Positions 4,836-5,802 of a DNA stretch of 5,802 nucleotides are shown piece after piece. Source of the DNA: Candidatus Omnitrophota bacterium (GTDB lineage Bacteria; Omnitrophota; Gorgyraeia; Zapsychrales; JANLHA01); the NCBI GenBank assembly GCA_024653845.1, contig JANLHA010000263.1, positions 1 through 5,802 on the forward strand, read 5' to 3'. The notes under the pieces were generated by a model, which ran no database searches, was not told where the DNA came from, and saw nothing but the letters and a program-made list of their open reading frames with translations. A program made the position numbers and the translations under genes. How positions within the stretch are numbered: position 1 is the first letter of the stretch; every line of letters begins with the position of its first letter.

Positions 4836-5802
4836 ATGGGACTTTTACGTGTCATTTTAGCATTGGCCGTTGTTGCAACCCACGCCTCCCCGATTCTTCC
4901 TTTTGACATCATTTCTGGAAGTCTTGCTGTTGAAGCCTTCTACATCATTTCTGGCTTTTATATGGCGCTCATTTTAAATGAGAAGTACTCTCATTCCTAT
5001 TGGTTATTTATTACAAATCGTATTCTTCGAATCTATCCTCTCTATCTTTTGGTCGCAGGCCTTACGGTTATTTTCTACATCATTGTTTTTCTGGCTCATC
5101 CTAATGCTCATCAGATATTTGCACCCTTTGCAGAGTATGCATCTCAAGGCGGATGGATTTTTTTGATATTGCTTTTTTCCAATATTTTTATTCTCGGGTT
5201 AGACGTTTTGATATTCCTAAAGGGATCTGATATCGCCGTGTGTTTTCTTGTTCCTCAAGCGTGGACTCTTAGCTTGGAAATGATGTTTTATTTCATAGCT
5301 CCTTTTCTCGTCAGGTTGAAAATGATTCATCTTGCATTTCTTTTAGCAATCAGTCTTTTGTTGCGTCTTTTTCTGGTGAATCGAGGATTTGATCAAGATC
5401 CTTGGAGATATTATTTTTTCCCAACGGAACTGGCATTTTTTATCCTTGGTATCTTTTCTTATAAGATTTATCAGCAAATCCAAAATCGACACATCCCCTT
5501 CATGATCAATATGTCCATTTTTATTCTTGTTGTTGCAGCAACAATTTTCTTAGCGGTCCTCAAATTTTCAATTCTTGCCAAATCAATCGTTTATTTCCTC
5601 CTTTTTTCGGGAGGCTTGCCTTTTGTTTTTTATCTAACAAGGCATCATCGATTTGATCGTTGGATTGGAGAATTCTCTTATACCATCTACCTCACTCACG
5701 TTTTAGTCATTATGGTGTTAGATGGATTTTTAAAAGTCTTGAAGAGTGGAGACCCTTTTTATAGTTGGTGGGTGATTTTGGGGTCTTTCTCTTTATCTTT
5801 TA
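4836..5802 (+). CDS. Acyltransferase 3 (AT3) family membrane protein, 5' part (3' end outside window)
   Basis: The frame is open from the ATG to the right edge with 322 codons visible; the family is usually 340-400 residues, so little may be missing unless a C-terminal domain follows. AT3 (PF01757) proteins are polytopic enzymes that move acyl groups, often acetyl, onto cell-surface glycans such as O-antigen, peptidoglycan or exopolysaccharide. Family motifs in order: R5-x10-H16 in the first helix, FYIISGF (35-41), NRILRIYPLY (61-70), QAWTLSLEMMFYF (141-153, with E148) and GEFSYTIYLTH (278-288, with H288). About nine or ten hydrophobic segments are visible. The acceptor cannot be told. The start at 4836 has no Shine-Dalgarno, but it gives the normal AT3 N-terminus and lies 6 bases after a possible -10 box. 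The gene is divergent from the ATPase gene and is probably independently transcribed. Its U- and A-rich codons fit its high hydrophobic content. Confidence 0.9.
   Translation, partial: MGLLRVILALAVVATHASPILPFDIISGSLAVEAFYIISGFYMALILNEKYSHSYWLFITNRILRIYPLYLLVAGLTVIFYIIVFLAHPNAHQIFAPFAEYASQGGWIFLILLFSNIFILGLDVLIFLKGSDIAVCFLVPQAWTLSLEMMFYFIAPFLVRLKMIHLAFLLAISLLLRLFLVNRGFDQDPWRYYFFPTELAFFILGIFSYKIYQQIQNRHIPFMINMSIFILVVAATIFLAVLKFSILAKSIVYFLLFSGGLPFVFYLTRHHRFDRWIGEFSYTIYLTHVLVIMVLDGFLKVLKSGDPFYSWWVILGSFSLSF

Noticed and set aside
1..5802. Mobile element, CRISPR array, phage defence or biosynthetic cluster.
   Set aside because: No transposase, integrase, regular repeats, tRNA end, or defence or biosynthetic signature was found; gene content is housekeeping and envelope functions.

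Overview
The window looks like a piece of chromosome from a Gram-negative-type bacterium of the PVC superphylum or a related candidate phylum; Candidatus Omnitrophota is my best guess. The main clue is the small basic protein at 450-710. Its N-terminus (MSLHSSLK, then RIERIKEL, then GRVTGLPKTK) matches a short basic protein family I know from Planctomycetes, Verrucomicrobia and relatives. The SPOR-domain protein, the ExeA/ExeB-like pair and the exported SH3 protein imply a peptidoglycan wall and probably an outer membrane. The taxonomic call is inference; there is no rRNA or other strong marker here.

Layout. Positions 2-3308 are read on the + strand: the 3' end of a SPOR-domain protein, the small basic protein with an excellent ribosome binding site, a strong intrinsic terminator (723-764), and then a tightly packed set of three genes. 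These are an exported two-SH3-domain protein (766-1602), a site-2 protease of family M50 that overlaps it by ATGA (1599-2213), and 3-dehydroquinate synthase aroB (2223-3308). Positions 3312-4759 are read on the - strand: an ExeA/GspA-type AAA ATPase followed, with an ATGA overlap, by a GspB-like single-pass membrane protein. Their 3' end meets the aroB stop codon with only 3 bases between. A 76-base divergent promoter region (4760-4835) separates the ATPase from a + strand acyltransferase-3 membrane protein that runs off the right edge.

How the genes fit together. Most products act at the cell envelope: SPOR binding to peptidoglycan, periplasmic SH3 domains, intramembrane proteolysis, secretion-system assembly, and acylation of an extracytoplasmic glycan. 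AroB is ordinary shikimate-pathway metabolism. I see no mobile element, CRISPR array, tRNA or rRNA, and no clearly new multi-gene system. The most unusual signals are in gene expression. There is a perfect extended -10 promoter placed so that the ATPase mRNA should begin at its own AUG, a similar arrangement in front of the acyltransferase, and a full terminator hairpin ending one base before the SH3-protein start codon.
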